DNA of 57,444 nucleotides. Source: Actinomyces johnsonii (lineage in GTDB: Bacteria > Actinomycetota > Actinomycetes > Actinomycetales > Actinomycetaceae). The stretch covers positions 1 to 57,444 of the forward strand of contig NZ_VICB01000026.1 in assembly GCF_006546835.1 (NCBI RefSeq), given 5' to 3'. How positions within the stretch are numbered: the first letter of the stretch is position 1; every line of letters starts with the position of its first letter. Under the pieces are notes generated by a model. That model was not told the origin of the DNA, made no database searches, and saw only the letters and a program-made list of their open reading frames with translations. Below, one piece after another: positions 44,432 through 54,250 of this stretch. Both the position numbers and the translations under genes were made by a program.

Positions 44432-46095
44432 CGAAGACGCCCGACGCGCAGGCCCCATCTCCGGACGAGGCCGCCGCCACCTCTGAGAGCGCCGCCGCAG
44501 GCGCCGCCGAGAGCAGCACCGCGGATGGAGTCGCCGACAGTGCCGCTCATACTGCCGGCGACGCCGCGACGAGCCCCGACAAGTCCGACGCCGCCCACCG
44601 CCGGGCCGTCACGGCCGGCACCGCGCCGGCCATCGACCGCAACCGCCGCCCCCTGTCGAGCAGGGCCGACTCCACGGCGGGGGCCGGCGCGACGGCATCT
44701 GCTGCGTCAGCGCCGTCGGGCGGCCTGATCCGCTCCGCCGACCGCCGCGGCATCCTCATGGGACTGCTCACCGCGGGGGCGGCCGTCGTGGTCGGTAGCG
44801 TCATCGGCAACCGGGGGCAGGGCACGGGCGCCCAGGACGTCGAGGCCACCGGCAACACCGTCAACGCCACCATCACCGTCCAGGGTATGCGGTTCGTGCC
44901 CGACACGGTTGACGTCACCCCCGGCGACCGGCTCGTCATCACCCTGGACAACACCGCCGACCAGGTCCACGACCTCGTTCTGGCCACCGGCCAGTCCACC
45001 GGCCGCGTGGCTGCCGGCGCCAAGGGTACGCTCGACGCCGGTATCGTCTCCGGGCCGGTCGAGGGCTGGTGCTCCATCGCCGGCCACCGCGCCCAGGGCA
45101 TGGTCTTCCACGTCACCGCGGGCGGGGCGGGCGCCGGCACCCACCAGCACGGCGGCGGCCAGAGCAGGCAGACCGGCTCGGGCAAGGACGCGGTTCCCGA
45201 CTACTCCGCCCACCTGCCCGCCGACTTCAAGGCCTTCGACGCCGCCCTGCCGGCCGCCCCGAGCAGCCCCGACGGCGGGCCCATGACCCACCGGCACACC
45301 TTCACCGTCACCGAGCAGGTCATGCAGGTCGGCGGCGGCGTCACCCAGCGGCGCATGACTTTCAACGGCCAGGTCCCCGGCCCCGTCCTGCGCGGCAAGG
45401 TGGGGGACACCTTCGAGATCACCCTGGTCAACGACGGCACCATGAGCCACTCCATCGACTTCCACGCCGGGATCACCCCGCCCGATGAGGCGATGCGCTC
45501 GATCAACCCCGGCGAGTCCCTGGTCTACACCTTCACCGCCCAGCACTCGGGGATCTGGCTCTACCACTGCTCCACCTCCCCGATGAGCCTGCATCTGGCT
45601 GCGGGCATGCACGGGGCCGTCATCATCGATCCGCCGGGCCTGCCGGCCGTGGACCGCGAGTACGCCATCGTCGCCTCCGAGGTCTACCTCGGTCCCGAGG
45701 GCGGCGAGCCCAACACCGACAAGATCGCCGCCAAGACCCCCGACCTCATGACCTTCAACGGGGTGGCCTTCCAGTACCACCAGCAGCCCCTCAAGGCCAG
45801 GGTGGGCGAGCGCGTGCGCTTCTGGGTCATGGCCGCGGGCCCCTCATTGCCGACCTCCTTCCACGCCGTCGGCCTGCAGTTCGACCAGGTCTTCTTCGAG
45901 GGGGCCTGGACTCTCGGCGGCCCCAGCCAGATCGGGGCCGCCTGGTCCGGCGGCTCCCAGGCCCTCGGCCTGCACCCGGCCCAGGGCGGCTTCGTCGAGT
46001 GCGTCGCCTCCGAGCCGGGCCACTACGTGTTCGTGTCCCACTCCTTCGCCGACATGGAGAAGGGCGCTCACGGCGTCCTGGAGGTCACCGCCTGA
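44428..46095 (+). CDS. nirK: Copper nitrite reductase (NirK/AniA) with extra N-terminal cupredoxin
   Basis: 555-residue exported copper enzyme reducing nitrite to NO. Residues 1-105 are Ala/Ser-rich, followed by a membrane or Tat-like segment (ADRRGILMGLLTAGAAVVVG). Domain 1 (about 145-230) is a plastocyanin-like cupredoxin with a full type-1 site: H181, C215, H220, M225. Domains 2 and 3 form NirK: type-1 ligands H341, C381, H389, M394; type-2 ligands H346, H380, H479; catalytic D344. The C-to-H spacing of eight matches AniA-like class II enzymes. The extra cupredoxin may deliver electrons. It is last in a unit with two membrane proteins. Confidence 0.9.
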   Translation: MTKTPDAQAPSPDEAAATSESAAAGAAESSTADGVADSAAHTAGDAATSPDKSDAAHRRAVTAGTAPAIDRNRRPLSSRADSTAGAGATASAASAPSGGLIRSADRRGILMGLLTAGAAVVVGSVIGNRGQGTGAQDVEATGNTVNATITVQGMRFVPDTVDVTPGDRLVITLDNTADQVHDLVLATGQSTGRVAAGAKGTLDAGIVSGPVEGWCSIAGHRAQGMVFHVTAGGAGAGTHQHGGGQSRQTGSGKDAVPDYSAHLPADFKAFDAALPAAPSSPDGGPMTHRHTFTVTEQVMQVGGGVTQRRMTFNGQVPGPVLRGKVGDTFEITLVNDGTMSHSIDFHAGITPPDEAMRSINPGESLVYTFTAQHSGIWLYHCSTSPMSLHLAAGMHGAVIIDPPGLPAVDREYAIVASEVYLGPEGGEPNTDKIAAKTPDLMTFNGVAFQYHQQPLKARVGERVRFWVMAAGPSLPTSFHAVGLQFDQVFFEGAWTLGGPSQIGAAWSGGSQALGLHPAQGGFVECVASEPGHYVFVSHSFADMEKGAHGVLEVTA

Positions 46096-46133
46096 GCCGA
46101 GACCGCGCCTTGGGGAACCGCCCCGAGCACGAC

Positions 46134-46163
46134 TCGGCCCCGGGCGCCTGTGCCCGGGGCCGA
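46134..46163. terminator. Terminator after nirK
   Basis: Perfect 12-base arms TCGGCCCCGGGC (46134-46145 and complement 46152-46163) with a 6-base loop, between the convergent ends of nirK and the SufR-like regulator. Confidence 0.7.
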
Positions 46164-46228
46164 AGTCTCGCGATCTTAGTAGTGGTTGGTGATTGGACAG
46201 ATGATGGAGGTCGACGGAGCAGCGCGGC

Positions 46229-46960
46229 TCAGGCGACGTCGGCGTGGACGATCTTCAGCTCCGTGTCCTCCTGGGGCGGCTGGGCCGGGGTGATCTGGCA
46301 GCCGTCAGGCCCGTTGGGCAGGAACTTGATGCGCTCGTAGGACGCCGGGTCGGGGCCGACGACGGCCCGCAGGAATCCCTCGTGCATGGTGCACACCAGG
46401 TCGCGCGGCCTGTGGTTGCGGGTGACCAGCGGACAGGAGCGCAGGACGACGGTGTCGCCGGAGACCTCTGGGGCGAAGCCCATGACCGCGAGGTAGGGGA
46501 TGAGGGCGGTGACCCGGTCCACCTCCTCGCCGTCGATGGTCGGCTCGGCAACCGTTCCCGGGGTCAGCTCGGCCCAGCGGCGACCGATCTCCAGGGCGGT
46601 GGCGTGGGCGTCCTCGCCCTCGCCCAGGGTGTCGGCGATCGCGTCGAGCAGCAGCAGGTAGGCGTCGACCATCTGCTGGGGGTCGGGGGCCGTCGAGGCG
46701 TAGCGCAGGGCCGGGCGGCCCCGCTTGCCGGTCGGCTTGGTGGACACCGTGACGAACCCGGCGTCGACCAGGGCGTCGAGGTGTTCACGGACGGTGTTGT
46801 GGTGCAGGTTGAGTGCGTTGGCGACCTGAACGGCCGTCATTGCGTCGTTTGAAGCCTCCACGACCTCCAGGACGCGCCGGCGCGCCGCTGAGAGATTGGC
46901 GCGCGCGGACAGATCGCCCAGGGCGGGACGTGGGAGTGAAGGGATCGGACGGTTGTGCAT
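46229..46960 (-). CDS. COG2345/SufR-like regulator with winged helix and three spaced cysteines
   Basis: 243-residue transcription regulator. Residues 24-90 form a winged helix (AARRRVLEVVEASNDAMTAV, then NLHHNTVREHLDALVDAGFV and the KRGRPALRY wing). The C-terminal sensor part has C176, C190 and C221 with H193: the pattern SCPLVTRNHRPRDLVCTMHE gives C-x13-C, as in SufR-type proteins that hold an iron-sulfur cluster. Located opposite nirK, it is a candidate NO- or redox-sensing repressor of the nitrite genes. Cluster binding and target are inferred, not shown. Confidence 0.72.
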   Translation of the reverse strand: MHNRPIPSLPRPALGDLSARANLSAARRRVLEVVEASNDAMTAVQVANALNLHHNTVREHLDALVDAGFVTVSTKPTGKRGRPALRYASTAPDPQQMVDAYLLLLDAIADTLGEGEDAHATALEIGRRWAELTPGTVAEPTIDGEEVDRVTALIPYLAVMGFAPEVSGDTVVLRSCPLVTRNHRPRDLVCTMHEGFLRAVVGPDPASYERIKFLPNGPDGCQITPAQPPQEDTELKIVHADVA

Positions 46961-47091
46961 GTCATGAGACTAACGCGCTTTCGCTTGTGGGAACCGTCAA
47001 AATCGGCTTGTAGTTGAATCCTGCAACGGCTCTGTGATGTGAGTTTTAGCACACGGTGTCCAATAGTGGGAAGGTTGAAGCGTGAAAAAAC

Positions 47092-47616
47092 TCAGTGCTG
47101 GCGCCGTTTCGGTCGGGTCATGGCCCAATAGTCGGGCAGACGGCCCTCAGAGTTAAGGATCGCGCTATCGACGAAACCGTGACGCCCATAGAAGGACGCC
47201 GCCCGGCGCGTCGTGGCCTCCAGATGGGCGACCGTCCCCTGGGTGTCCACTCGCTCCAGGCCTCTGCGCAGGAGCGCGGCCCCGGTACCGGTGCCGCGGG
47301 CGCCCGGGGCGACGGCGATCATGTATAGGTACCAGTGGGGCTCGGCGGGGCGCTCGGCCTCGCACATGGTGCCGTCGAGCAGGCACAGCTCCCACGCGTT
47401 CCCCAGAAGTTCCAGGTCGAGTCCGGCCGGTGGCTCGCCGTGGGGGCCGAGCGGGCCGGCGGGATTGGCGGGGCTGGTCGGGGTGGCCGTGTGGTCCGAG
47501 CTGTCTGCGCCGGCGGGATTGGGGGCGTCCCACAGGGCGACGCCGAGGAGGCGCCCGGCGTCGAGGTCGTCCGGTGAGGCGCAACGTAGGTGGGGGCTGG
47601 ATGTGGTCACGCCCAT
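47092..47616 (-). CDS. GNAT-family acetyltransferase
   Basis: 174-residue acetyltransferase. The acetyl-CoA motif reads IAVAPGARGTGTGAALLRRG; LEATTRRAASFYGRHGF is the C-terminal GNAT segment. A Pro/Ala/Gly-rich insertion interrupts the first half. The start is uncertain: ATG 47616 gives the conserved-looking MGVTTSSPHLR, while the frame continues to 47685 without conservation. No ribosome-binding site decides it. Substrate unknown; transcribed alone, 131 bases downstream of the SufR-like gene's start. Confidence 0.7.
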   Translation of the reverse strand: MGVTTSSPHLRCASPDDLDAGRLLGVALWDAPNPAGADSSDHTATPTSPANPAGPLGPHGEPPAGLDLELLGNAWELCLLDGTMCEAERPAEPHWYLYMIAVAPGARGTGTGAALLRRGLERVDTQGTVAHLEATTRRAASFYGRHGFVDSAILNSEGRLPDYWAMTRPKRRQH

Positions 47617-47761
47617 GTGTGTACCACGGCGGGTGGCCGGTTCTCCTCCGGGACAACCTGCCGACGGCGGCGGGTGCCGGCCCACCGGGGCCGGCCCGAG
47701 CCGCTGTGGACCGCCCCCGAGAGCGCTCGCGCAGAGCCACCGCTCTGCGATGGGAGGTTGT

Positions 47762-48874
47762 TCAGGGCTTGGTGGGATCCTCAGCCTCCAGTGAGGGCGC
47801 CAGTAGGCGGCGGAAGGAGTCGACCCGCTCGCGCCGCCCTTCGGGGGCGGCCGGGCCGCCCGGCTCGGCCGGCTCGCTCGTCCACGTATCCAGGGCGCAG
47901 TCGACGACGCCGTCCTCGTGGGTGCACCCGCGCGGGCAGTCCTCGGCCACGGCCGCCAGGTCCGGGAAGCCGCGCAGGACGTCGGCGCTGCCTACGTGGG
48001 AGACCCCGAAGGAGCGCACTCCGGGAGTGTCGATGACCCAGCCGCCGCCGGGCAGGGCGAGGGCCTGGAGGCTGGTGGAGGTGTGACGGCCGCGGCCGGT
48101 GACCTCGTTGACGCGGCCGGTGGCTCGGTCGGCACCGGGCACGATCGCGTTGATGAGCGTGGACTTGCCGACCCCGGAGTGGCCCACGAGCACCGAGACG
48201 GCGCCGGTAAGCGCCTGGCGAACCGCCTCGACGCCGTCGCCGGGTCGCTCGTCCGCACCGCCGGCCTCGGGGGGCTGGGTGTCGGAGCCGTGGGGCAGGT
48301 GCGTGGCCAGGCAGCGTACCCCCAGGGGGCTGTAGAGGTCCGTCAGGGGGGCGGCGTCGGCCAGGTCGGTCTTGGTGAGCACGATGAGCGGCTCCATGCC
48401 GGCGTCGTAGGCGGCGACGAGGTAGCGGTCGATCATCCGCGGGCGCGGCTCGGGGTCGGCCACGGCGGTGACGATGACGAGCAGGTCGGCGTTGGCGACG
48501 ATCGCCCGCTCGGTGCCGGCGGCGTCGCCGTCCTCGGCGCTGCGGCGCAGCAGGGTGGTGCGCTCCTCGATGCGCACCATGCGGGCCAGGGTCCCGGTAC
48601 GTCCGCTGGTGTCCCCGACGACGGCGACCCGGTCGCCGACGACGACCTTGCCCCGACCGAGCTCGCGGGCCTTCATGGCGGTGATGTCGCCGCCGGAGTC
48701 CTCGGTGAGATCGGGGTCATCCAGGCGGATGCGGTAGTGGCCGCGGTCGATGCGGGTGACCATGCCCAGGACCGCGTCGGCGTGGCTGGGGCGTTGCTTG
48801 GTGCGGGGGCGCGAGCCCCTGCCGGGGCGGACCCGCACCCGGGGGTCGTCGGTGCCGATGTCGCGGCGGGCCAT
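47762..48874 (-). CDS. rsgA: Ribosome small-subunit biogenesis GTPase RsgA
   Basis: 370-residue circularly permuted GTPase that helps mature and check the 30S subunit. G4-type LTKTDL precedes the G1 loop GHSGVGKSTLINAIVP, then G3 DTPG, the permuted order diagnostic of RsgA. The C-terminal zinc motif DCPRGCTHEDGVVDC supplies three cysteines and a histidine. The N-terminal OB domain contains GRGKVVVGDRVAVVG. A 30-residue Arg/Pro-rich N-terminus is extra. It overlaps aroA by one base in the icd-aroA-rsgA run. Confidence 0.95.
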   Translation of the reverse strand: MARRDIGTDDPRVRVRPGRGSRPRTKQRPSHADAVLGMVTRIDRGHYRIRLDDPDLTEDSGGDITAMKARELGRGKVVVGDRVAVVGDTSGRTGTLARMVRIEERTTLLRRSAEDGDAAGTERAIVANADLLVIVTAVADPEPRPRMIDRYLVAAYDAGMEPLIVLTKTDLADAAPLTDLYSPLGVRCLATHLPHGSDTQPPEAGGADERPGDGVEAVRQALTGAVSVLVGHSGVGKSTLINAIVPGADRATGRVNEVTGRGRHTSTSLQALALPGGGWVIDTPGVRSFGVSHVGSADVLRGFPDLAAVAEDCPRGCTHEDGVVDCALDTWTSEPAEPGGPAAPEGRRERVDSFRRLLAPSLEAEDPTKP

Positions 48875-50307
48875 CAGGCGCGATCTCCCGGGACGCCCGG
48901 CTCAGCGCCCGGTGCGGTGCCATGTTCTTCGGCCGCGGTGGCGAGCATGGCGGTCCACAGGCCCACGAAGCCGGGCAGCGTCTTGGAGGTGCACCCGACG
49001 TCGTCCAGGCTCACTCCGTCCACGCCCAGGCCGATGATGGCGGCGAAGGTGGCCATCCGGTGGTCGGCATAGGAGTGCAGAGCGGCGCCGTGCAGCGGGG
49101 CGGGGCGGATGGCGAGTCCATCGGCGGTCTCCTCGGCGTCCCCGCCCAGGAGACGGATCTCGGTGGCCAGGGCCGCCAGGCGGTCGGTCTCGTGCCCGCG
49201 CAGATGCGCGATGCCGGTGAGGGTGCTGGCGTGGCCCTGCGCCCCGGCGAGGGCCGCCAGGGCCGCCACCGTGGGGACGAGCTCTCCGACGTCGGACAGG
49301 TCCGCCTCGAGGCAGGTCAGCCGCCCGGTACCGCGAGCCGTGAGCAGGTCACCCGAGAGCGTCACTTCGCCGCCCAGGCGGGGCAGGAGCTCGCGCCAGG
49401 CGTCACCGGCCTGGGTCGTGGCCGCCGGCCAGTGGGGGACGCTCACCCGGCCGCCGGCCACGAGGGCGGCCGCCAGGAAGGGACCGGCGTTGGACAGGTC
49501 CGGCTCGATCGCCACCTGCCCGCCGCGAGGGCGGCCGGGGTGGACCCGCCAGGTGCGCTCGCCGTCGCCGGCCCCGGGAGCGGGCTCGTCGACGGCGATG
49601 CCCCGCTCGCGCAGCGTCGCCACCGTCATGGCCACATGCGTCAGCGAGGGCACCGGCCCGGTGGGGGTGAGCTCCAGGCCACCGGGCAGGAGGGCTCCCA
49701 GGAGCAGGAGGGCGGAGACGAACTGGGAGGAGGCCGAACCGTCGACCGCCACCCGGGCGTTCTGGGCTTTCAGGAGTGCGCCGTCGCCGGGGCCGATGCG
49801 GAAGGGCAGGAAGCCGGGCTCACCGAGGTGGGTCACCTCCGCGCCCAGGGCGGCCAGCGCGTCGATCAGTGGCGCCATGGGGCGGCGCCGGGCGGCCTTG
49901 TCCCCGTCGAAGACGACCGGGGCGTCGGCCAGCGCGGCCAGTGCGGGCACGAAGCGCATGACGGTCCCGGCCAGGCCGACGTCGATACGGCCGACGCCGT
50001 CGGGGCCGGCCTGCACGCGCAGCGGCAGGGGAGCCGGCGTGACGCGCAGCTGCGTGCCGGAGTCGTTGAGGTCCTCGAAGCGGGCGCCGAGCGCGCTCAG
50101 AGCGGCGAGCATGAGCTCGGTGTCGCGCGAGCGCAGGAGCCCGCTGAGCGTCGTCGGCGCGTCGGCGACGGCGGCCAGCAGCAGAGCCCGTGCACTGAGC
50201 GACTTCGACCCCGGCAGCTCCACGGCGGCGTCCAGCGCCCCCGCCGCCACCGGCGCCCGCCACGGCTCGTTCGAGCCGTCCGAGCCGGCGCCGGGGCGGT
50301 CAGTCAT
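48874..50307 (-). CDS. aroA: EPSP synthase AroA
   Basis: 477-residue shikimate-pathway enzyme joining PEP to shikimate-3-phosphate. Active-site stretches: [30 protein letters not shown] (by position the PEP loop), [17 protein letters not shown] and [12 protein letters not shown]. The SKSLSARA loop has Ala where many enzymes have Asn, and RGHETDR has His for Lys, both common in high-GC actinobacteria. Start ATG 50307 overlaps the icd stop by four bases (ATGA). Confidence 0.95.
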   Translation of the reverse strand: MTDRPGAGSDGSNEPWRAPVAAGALDAAVELPGSKSLSARALLLAAVADAPTTLSGLLRSRDTELMLAALSALGARFEDLNDSGTQLRVTPAPLPLRVQAGPDGVGRIDVGLAGTVMRFVPALAALADAPVVFDGDKAARRRPMAPLIDALAALGAEVTHLGEPGFLPFRIGPGDGALLKAQNARVAVDGSASSQFVSALLLLGALLPGGLELTPTGPVPSLTHVAMTVATLRERGIAVDEPAPGAGDGERTWRVHPGRPRGGQVAIEPDLSNAGPFLAAALVAGGRVSVPHWPAATTQAGDAWRELLPRLGGEVTLSGDLLTARGTGRLTCLEADLSDVGELVPTVAALAALAGAQGHASTLTGIAHLRGHETDRLAALATEIRLLGGDAEETADGLAIRPAPLHGAALHSYADHRMATFAAIIGLGVDGVSLDDVGCTSKTLPGFVGLWTAMLATAAEEHGTAPGAEPGVPGDRA

Positions 50308-52580
50308 GACAGCGCCTCGATGACGGCGTTGAGGGTTGTCGAGGGACGCATGACGGCGTCGGTCAGGGCCTCATCGGGACGGTAGTAGCCGCCAATGTCC
50401 ACCGGCGAGCCCTGGACGGCCAGCAGCTCGGCTTGGATCGTGTCATTGAAGGCCTCGAGCTGCTGGGCGATCGGGGCGAAGACGGCGGCGAGCTCCGGGC
50501 TGGTCTCCTGTGCGGCCAGCTCACCGGCCCAGTACAGGGCCAGCCAGGCGTGCGAGCCGCGGTTGTCGATCTGCCCCAGGCGGCGCGCCGGCGAGCGGTT
50601 ATCCTCCAGCAGCCGGGCCGTGGCGGCCTCCAGGGCGTCGGCCAGGACCTCGGCGCGCTCGTTGCCACTGACCTGGGCCACGTGGTGGAAGGCCTCGGCC
50701 AGGGCCAGGAACTCGCCCAGGGAGTCCCAGCGCAGGTAGTCCTCCTCGAGCAGCTGGCGCACGTGCTTGGGGGCCGAACCCCCGGCCCCGGTCTCGTACA
50801 GGCCGCCGCCGTTCATTAGCGGAACCACCGAGAGCATCTTGGCGCTCGTGCCCACCTCCAGGATGGGGAAGAGGTCCGTGTTGTAGTCGCGCAGGACGTT
50901 GCCGGTCACCGAGATCGTGTCCTCGCCGCGGCGGGCGCGCTCCAGGGACAGGCGCGTGGCCGCCACCGGGTCCAGGACGCGGATGTCCAGGCCCTCGGTG
51001 TCCTCATCGGCCAGGTAGCGGCGAACCAGGTCGATGAGGACGGCGTCGTGGCCGCGCTCGGGGTCCAGCCAGAATACGGCCGGGGCGCCGGTGGCCCGGG
51101 CCCGCGTGACCGCCAGGTGCACCCAGTCGCGGATGGGGGCGTCCTGGGTGGTGCAGGCCCGCCAGATGTCGCCGGCGGCCACCTCGTGGGACAGCAGCAC
51201 CGCACCGGGCTCGGCGCCCGCGCCCTCGACCAGGACGACCTCGACGGTGCCGTCGGCCGGGATGAGGAAGGTCTTGTCGTGGCTGCCGTACTCCTCGGCC
51301 TTGCGGGCCATGAGACCCACGTTAGGCACCGAGCCCATGGTGGCCGGGTCCAGGGCCCCGTGGGTGCGGCAGTCCTCGATGACGGCCTGGTAGACCCCGG
51401 CGTAGGAGGAGTCCGGGATGACGGCGATCGTGTCCGCGGTCTTGCCGTCCGGCCCCCACAGATGGCCGCCGGCCCGGATCATGGCGGGCATGGAGGCGTC
51501 GATGATGACATCGCTGGGCACGTGCAGGTTCGTGATGCCGCGGTCGGAGTCCACCATGGACAGGCGCGGTCCGGCTGCGAGCTCGGCCTCGATGGCGGTA
51601 CGGATCTCCTCTCCCTGGGCCAAACCCTCCAGGCCCGCCAGGATCGAGGCCAGCCCGTCCTCGGCGCGCAGGCCGGCCTCGGCCAGTACCTGCCCGTAGG
51701 TGGAGAAGACGCCCGGCAGGGCGGCGCGCACCGCGTGGCCGAAGATGATCGGGTCGGAGACCTTCATCATCGTGGCCTTCAGGTGCACCGACAGCAGCAG
51801 GTCCTCATCCTTGGCCGCGGCCACCTGCCGGGTGAGGAACTCGTCCAGGGCGACGGCGCTCATGAAGGTGGCGTCCACGACCTCACCGGCGCTCACCGGC
51901 AAAGACTCCCGCAGGATGACGGGAGCCCCGCCACCTGCCGGGCGCAGCCGGATCTGCAGGGTGCCGGCCTCGGGGATGACGACGCTGCGCTCGTTGTGCC
52001 GGAAGTCGCCGGCCCCCATCGTGGCCACGCGTGTGCGCGACTCGGGCGACCAGGCCCCCATCGAGTGCGGGTGGGAGCGGGCGTAGGCCTTGACGGCCGC
52101 CGGGGCGCGCCGGTCGGAATTGCCCTCGCGCAGGACGGGGTTGACGGCACTGCCCTTGACGGCGTCGTAGGCGGCGCGCGCCTCCCGCTCAGCGGGCGTG
52201 CCGGGGGAGTCGGGGTAGTCCGGGACCTCGTAGCCCAGGGCTTGCAGTTCGGCAATGGCGGCTTTGAGCTGGGGCAGAGAGGCGGAGATGTTGGGCAGCT
52301 TGATGATCGTGGCCGCAGGAGACTGGGTGAGCTCGCCCAGGCGGGCCAGGTCGTCGTCGGCCAGGGAGAAGGCGGCCAGGATGCGACCCGCCAGCGAGAT
52401 GTCCGCGGTGCCCACGCTCACACCCGCCCGCTGTGCGAAGCCCCGCACGATCGGCAGGAAGGAGTGGGTCGCCAGCATTGGCGCCTCGTCGGTCCAGGTG
52501 TAGATGACATCGGGCTGCGCGGCCCATTCTGACTGGGGCGATTGGTTTGCCTGGGCCGGACGGGCGGACGGGACGGTCAT
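50304..52580 (-). CDS. icd: Monomeric NADP-dependent isocitrate dehydrogenase
   Basis: 758-residue monomeric-type isocitrate dehydrogenase (class Idh2), oxidising isocitrate to 2-oxoglutarate with [23 protein letters not shown] at the start, the SNGDRRAP-like [17 protein letters not shown] and [20 protein letters not shown] in the second half are signatures. Length about 740 is usual for the family. ATG 52580 has GGGAG six bases upstream; the longer frame to 52616 adds residues without conservation. First gene of the icd-aroA-rsgA run; there are 141 bases to the next gene upstream. Confidence 0.95.
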   Translation of the reverse strand: MTVPSARPAQANQSPQSEWAAQPDVIYTWTDEAPMLATHSFLPIVRGFAQRAGVSVGTADISLAGRILAAFSLADDDLARLGELTQSPAATIIKLPNISASLPQLKAAIAELQALGYEVPDYPDSPGTPAEREARAAYDAVKGSAVNPVLREGNSDRRAPAAVKAYARSHPHSMGAWSPESRTRVATMGAGDFRHNERSVVIPEAGTLQIRLRPAGGGAPVILRESLPVSAGEVVDATFMSAVALDEFLTRQVAAAKDEDLLLSVHLKATMMKVSDPIIFGHAVRAALPGVFSTYGQVLAEAGLRAEDGLASILAGLEGLAQGEEIRTAIEAELAAGPRLSMVDSDRGITNLHVPSDVIIDASMPAMIRAGGHLWGPDGKTADTIAVIPDSSYAGVYQAVIEDCRTHGALDPATMGSVPNVGLMARKAEEYGSHDKTFLIPADGTVEVVLVEGAGAEPGAVLLSHEVAAGDIWRACTTQDAPIRDWVHLAVTRARATGAPAVFWLDPERGHDAVLIDLVRRYLADEDTEGLDIRVLDPVAATRLSLERARRGEDTISVTGNVLRDYNTDLFPILEVGTSAKMLSVVPLMNGGGLYETGAGGSAPKHVRQLLEEDYLRWDSLGEFLALAEAFHHVAQVSGNERAEVLADALEAATARLLEDNRSPARRLGQIDNRGSHAWLALYWAGELAAQETSPELAAVFAPIAQQLEAFNDTIQAELLAVQGSPVDIGGYYRPDEALTDAVMRPSTTLNAVIEALS

Positions 52581-52721
52581 GGGTGCTCCCTGCGTGTCGA
52601 TGACGTGTCTGCGCATGGTGGGGTGGAGTGGACGAGTCGAGGCTAGCCGTCACCTGTGACGTCCAGGTGACGGCGATGTCGGAGTCGGGGCGAGAATCGG
52701 CCCTGGCCCTGGAGGAGGGCC

Positions 52722-53222
52722 TCAGGCGGTCACGTAGCGCTGGCGGACCGTCTCCCGAGCGGCCTGGATCGCCTCGCGCTGCTGCCGGGAGTTGCGCATC
52801 CGCCACGCCAGGGATGGCTTGCCCTGGCGGTCGACGGTGGCCAGCGCGAGCCCGGCGCCCACGGCGGCCCCGCGCAGCAGGCCCGAGAGCGCCTCCTTGC
52901 GGGCCTTGGTCCCTTTGACCGCCCACACGGGGTTGTTGACGACCGTGAGCGGAACATTGAGCGCCGCCAGGATCGTGGCGTTCGTGCGGGGGGCCCGGCC
53001 GGCGGCCAGCCCCAGCCCGGCCAGGAGGCTGACGGCACCCGAGGCGCGGGTGAGCAGACGGGCGTCGGAGGCGAGCACCGGCGGCAGCCCGGCGCGCTCC
53101 AGGGTGGGGGCGACCTTCTCGAACTTCTCCACGTGGCGCGAGGGGCGCACGAGGGCGTCGAGCCCATCGACGATGAAGGGTGCAGCGAGCATCGGGCGGG
53201 CGAAGGAGCGCAGAATGTTCAT
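52722..53222 (-). CDS. DoxX-family membrane protein
   Basis: 166-residue small membrane protein with the DoxX pattern: [17 protein letters not shown] first helix, [20 protein letters not shown] second helix, [17 protein letters not shown] third, and a fourth near [17 protein letters not shown]. In mycobacteria a DoxX protein interacts with superoxide dismutase and a thiosulfate sulfurtransferase in redox defence; the same role here is possible because it diverges from the redox sigma factor sigR. Not established. Confidence 0.8.
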   Translation of the reverse strand: MNILRSFARPMLAAPFIVDGLDALVRPSRHVEKFEKVAPTLERAGLPPVLASDARLLTRASGAVSLLAGLGLAAGRAPRTNATILAALNVPLTVVNNPVWAVKGTKARKEALSGLLRGAAVGAGLALATVDRQGKPSLAWRMRNSRQQREAIQAARETVRQRYVTA

Positions 53223-53305
53223 GCCCCCATCCTGGCGTACGCGAGCGGCTCGGGCCAGCGATATCGCAGCTCGAACGTGGTGCGCGCCTCGCTGAGCGCG
53301 GACGG

Positions 53306-53332
53306 GGAATGAATCCGGGGCACCGCCCTGTT
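53306..53332 (+). promoter_or_regulatory. SigR-type autoregulatory promoter
   Basis: GGAAT (53306-53310) and GTT (53330-53332) with 19 bases between match the actinobacterial SigR/SigH consensus (GGAAT-N18/19-GTT). Predicted transcription starts about 7 bases later, next to ATG 53342, which is in frame with sigR 240 bases downstream. Positive self-control of sigR is usual in this family. Confidence 0.6.
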
Positions 53333-53581
53333 GCTCAGGACATGAGCACTCAGCAGCCGACCGCGCCGACGTCGAGCAGGACCGCTCGTCGCCGGTGCTC
53401 CCCGACGAGCGGCCCGCGCGGGCGCGACGACCGGCTCGGTGGACCCGGCGGCCCCGCAGCGATCCGTATGGTCAGCCGGCCGGGCCACCCCGCTCCCGCC
53501 CCGGCCCGGTCCGGCACTATAACCGGCCCCCTGGGTCCTGATGACGCCCGGGAGGCCCGGCTCGGGCTAGGCTCGTGGGCG

Positions 53582-54250
53582 ATGACGGACATCGACGACC
53601 ACGCAGACGAGATCGCCTTGGCTGAGGTGATCGACCCGGACGACTCCGCCGACGGCCTCGACCGGGCCCCGGCCGACGAGGACGAGGCGGCCCGGGCCGC
53701 CCGCTTCGAGGCCGAGGCCCTGCCCTACCTGGACCAGCTCTACGGCGCCGCTCTGCGCATGACCCGCAACCGGGCGGACGCCGAGGACCTCGTGCAGGAC
53801 GCCTACGCCAAGGCCTTCGGCTCATTCCACCAGTACCGGCCCGGCACCAACCTCAAGGCCTGGCTCTACCGGATTCTGACCAACACCTTCATCAACTCCT
53901 ACCGCAAGAAGCAGCGCGAGCCGCTCCAGTCCGACGCGGACGCGGTCGAGGACTGGCAACTGCACCGGGCCGCCTCCCACGACTCGGTGGGGCTGCCCAG
54001 CGCCGAGAACCTCGCCCTGGACGCCCTGCCGGACTCCGACATCAAGGAGGCCCTGGGCCAGCTCACCGAGGACCGGCGCCTGGCCGTCTACCTGGCGGAC
54101 GTGGAGGGCTTCTCCTACAAGGAGATCGCCGAGATCATGGACACGCCGATCGGGACCGTCATGTCCAGACTGCACCGGGGACGCCGCCAGCTGCGCGAGC
54201 TGCTGGCCGACTACGCCCGCGAGTACGGCTACGGGGAGGAGGAGAAATGA
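53582..54250 (+). CDS. sigR: Thiol-oxidative-stress sigma factor SigR/SigH
   Basis: ECF sigma factor of 222 residues that directs RNA polymerase to thioredoxin and other thiol-stress genes. Region 2: [37 protein letters not shown] and [20 protein letters not shown], then KQREP, the hallmark of the SigR/SigH group. Region 4: [20 protein letters not shown] then [17 protein letters not shown] 53582 gives the conserved N-terminus, but the frame stays open to ATG 53342, adding 80 residues, and the SigR-type promoter lies just before that ATG, recalling the unstable long isoform SigR' of Streptomyces. The rsrA start overlaps the stop by four bases. Confidence 0.92.
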   Translation: MTDIDDHADEIALAEVIDPDDSADGLDRAPADEDEAARAARFEAEALPYLDQLYGAALRMTRNRADAEDLVQDAYAKAFGSFHQYRPGTNLKAWLYRILTNTFINSYRKKQREPLQSDADAVEDWQLHRAASHDSVGLPSAENLALDALPDSDIKEALGQLTEDRRLAVYLADVEGFSYKEIAEIMDTPIGTVMSRLHRGRRQLRELLADYAREYGYGEEEK

